Source: JAACFF01 sp963701435 (GTDB lineage Bacteria; Chloroflexota; Anaerolineae; Promineifilales; Promineifilaceae). Taken from it: DNA of 64,000 bases. The stretch lies in the NCBI GenBank assembly GCA_963701435.1, contig CAVPAL010000023.1, positions 558,001-622,000 of the forward strand, read 5' to 3'. The position numbers were made by a program, and so were the translations under genes. A model generated the notes under the pieces. It saw nothing but the letters and a program-made list of their open reading frames with translations, ran no database searches and had not been told where the DNA came from. Position 1 is the stretch's first letter; the number at the start of each line of letters is the position of its first letter. This document shows, one piece after another, positions 62,971-64,000 of this stretch.

Positions 62971-64000
62971 TCAAGTTTCCAACCACTTTTTGATGGTTGC
63001 ATATACTTCCGGATCATTGAGAAGGTCTAGATGGTTCATATTACGGCCGATCCACTGATGGCTCTCCGGAAATAAAAGATTCAATTCAGCTTTCTTGTGA
63101 CATCCCAACGCGCTGCTTAATGGTACAAGCCCGTCTCCAATAAGGCCGTCGTGCAGATTATTTGATTCTTTGGCGGTGGTTGCGGCGATTGCATAACAAT
63201 CCACGCCTTTTGGCAGAGGGATATGGGCGCGCTGACCGCCTGAATAGCTAAATCTGTCGCGTCCTTTCCAATCAACGTCCGTCACATAACCATAACGCAG
63301 ATCCGTAAAGCCGGAGCTGCGGATTTTTCCCAGGCGCGCAAAGGGGGCGCTGTACGGACTTGTTTCCAACATGATATTGATCCAGTTGCCGCCTTGCTCC
63401 AGGGGCGCCCCGTGATGCGGCGCGCCCAGAAACAGAAGCTTGCGAAGATGATGCGGCCAGGTATAACCAGATGCATTCCCGTAATGGCAGGCGCTGCGCG
63501 CCACAAGCCCGCCCATGCTGTAGGCGATGATGGCAAGTTCAAGCGGTTGAGGCGCTTGAACGTTGATTGTTTCAAGCAGATCGGAAAAATTGCGACCGTT
63601 TTCAGAAATGTGAAGGCCGGAATTATATTGGAGATAAAGCGGCATGAACCCCAGATCGCGGGCCAGAGCGGCGCCGTGGTCATGCCCTTGCCGGTTCCAC
63701 TGCAAATCATTCATGCAGATGCCATGTACCATGATTGCGAGTTTGCCGTTGGATTGTTGAATCGCTGCCGAAAGCGCTTGTGGATTTACTGGTTTTCCGT
63801 GACGGCGCAACTGCATGGGAACGGCAAGCGGATTGTTTTTGGCGACAAGGTGGTCGCCAAGGACGCCATTCAATGCGGAAAGCGCGGCTTCACGAGCGGG
63901 GGATGACTCTTTTTCGCCCAGTATTGCGCTTAGCTGGCCGAGCGGCGCATCGATTCCGTACCCTACCAATCCGGTGACCGTGCGGATGTTGCGGTAAACC
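62971..64000 (-). CDS. Alpha/beta hydrolase, lipase-like, 5'-truncated by window edge
   Basis: The frame is open to the window end (RNIRTVTGLVGYGIDAPLGQ precedes the TTG at 63969), so the start is outside. Oxyanion region LAIMVHGICMNDLQWNRQG, nucleophile elbow IAYSMGGLVARSA (Ser), LFLGAPHHGAPLEQGGN, and a late Asp (GLIGDGLVPLSSALG) and His (NHLDLL) complete an alpha/beta-hydrolase triad of the PGAP1/lipase kind. Probably acts on lipids or esters. Confidence 0.85.
   Translation of the reverse strand, partial: VYRNIRTVTGLVGYGIDAPLGQLSAILGEKESSPAREAALSALNGVLGDHLVAKNNPLAVPMQLRRHGKPVNPQALSAAIQQSNGKLAIMVHGICMNDLQWNRQGHDHGAALARDLGFMPLYLQYNSGLHISENGRNFSDLLETINVQAPQPLELAIIAYSMGGLVARSACHYGNASGYTWPHHLRKLLFLGAPHHGAPLEQGGNWINIMLETSPYSAPFARLGKIRSSGFTDLRYGYVTDVDWKGRDRFSYSGGQRAHIPLPKGVDCYAIAATTAKESNNLHDGLIGDGLVPLSSALGCHKKAELNLLFPESHQWIGRNMNHLDLLNDPEVYATIKKWLET

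Noticed and set aside
1..64000. CRISPR array, prophage or insertion sequence
   Set aside because: No regularly spaced direct repeats, phage structural genes or transposase genes were seen.

Overview
The window looks like a chromosomal segment of a Chloroflexota bacterium, probably Anaerolineae-like. This rests on gene content and style: a Tat operon with separate tatA and tatB, a Firmicute-type LexA box at recA, abundant secreted multidomain peptidases, a C-terminal YLPLV-type ending, and an NTPase/FGE-fold fusion. It is an inference; no marker was compared with a database. There is no phage, transposase, CRISPR array or rRNA; one tRNA-Gln is present.

Layout. 0-9.8 kb: end of a CHAT-like gene, tatA-tatB-tatC, secG plus an oligopeptide-binding protein, recA with its SOS promoter, murJ, and a large secreted protein. 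10-17.8 kb: an AEC transporter, a 909-residue three-domain serine/threonine-metabolism fusion, an acetyltransferase, a receiver-domain protein, a Trm112-like protein, and an NTPase-TM-FGE fusion. 17.9-28.1 kb: a subtilisin-like protease, a zinc-less MDR reductase, a sirtuin, MgtE, two membrane proteins, and an ABC exporter. 28.2-35.9 kb: the conserved block rpsB-tsf-pyrH-frr-uppS-cdsA, then fbp and rho. 36-51.8 kb: envelope functions (frameshifted M23/LysM peptidase, rlmN, HAD phosphatase, GT2, GT39, YfhO, M14 and M28 peptidases, CapA, VanY, zinc-ribbon protein). 51.8-53.8 kb: a decayed patch with an SDR remnant, an AOC-like protein, a short PIN protein and tRNA-Gln. 53.9-60.8 kb: a catabolic operon (aldehyde ferredoxin oxidoreductase, FAD amine oxidase, aldehyde dehydrogenase, class III aminotransferase), with two genes broken by single-base shifts. 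60.8-64 kb: GrpB, an FkbM methyltransferase next to a GrpB remnant, a VOC protein, and a partial lipase-like hydrolase.

Two genome-scale signals stand out. First, the 8-bp palindrome ACGGCCGT occurs about 69 times by hand count (about one expected by chance), in all reading frames and in spacers, but only twice in the rpsB-rho block. It behaves like the cyanobacterial HIP1 repeat but has a different sequence. Second, a family of roughly 115-bp two-hairpin elements with TAGGTAA...TTACCTA ends is scattered through the window. In four cases the TAG of an element end is exactly the stop codon of the preceding gene, and one copy is read through as part of a protease.
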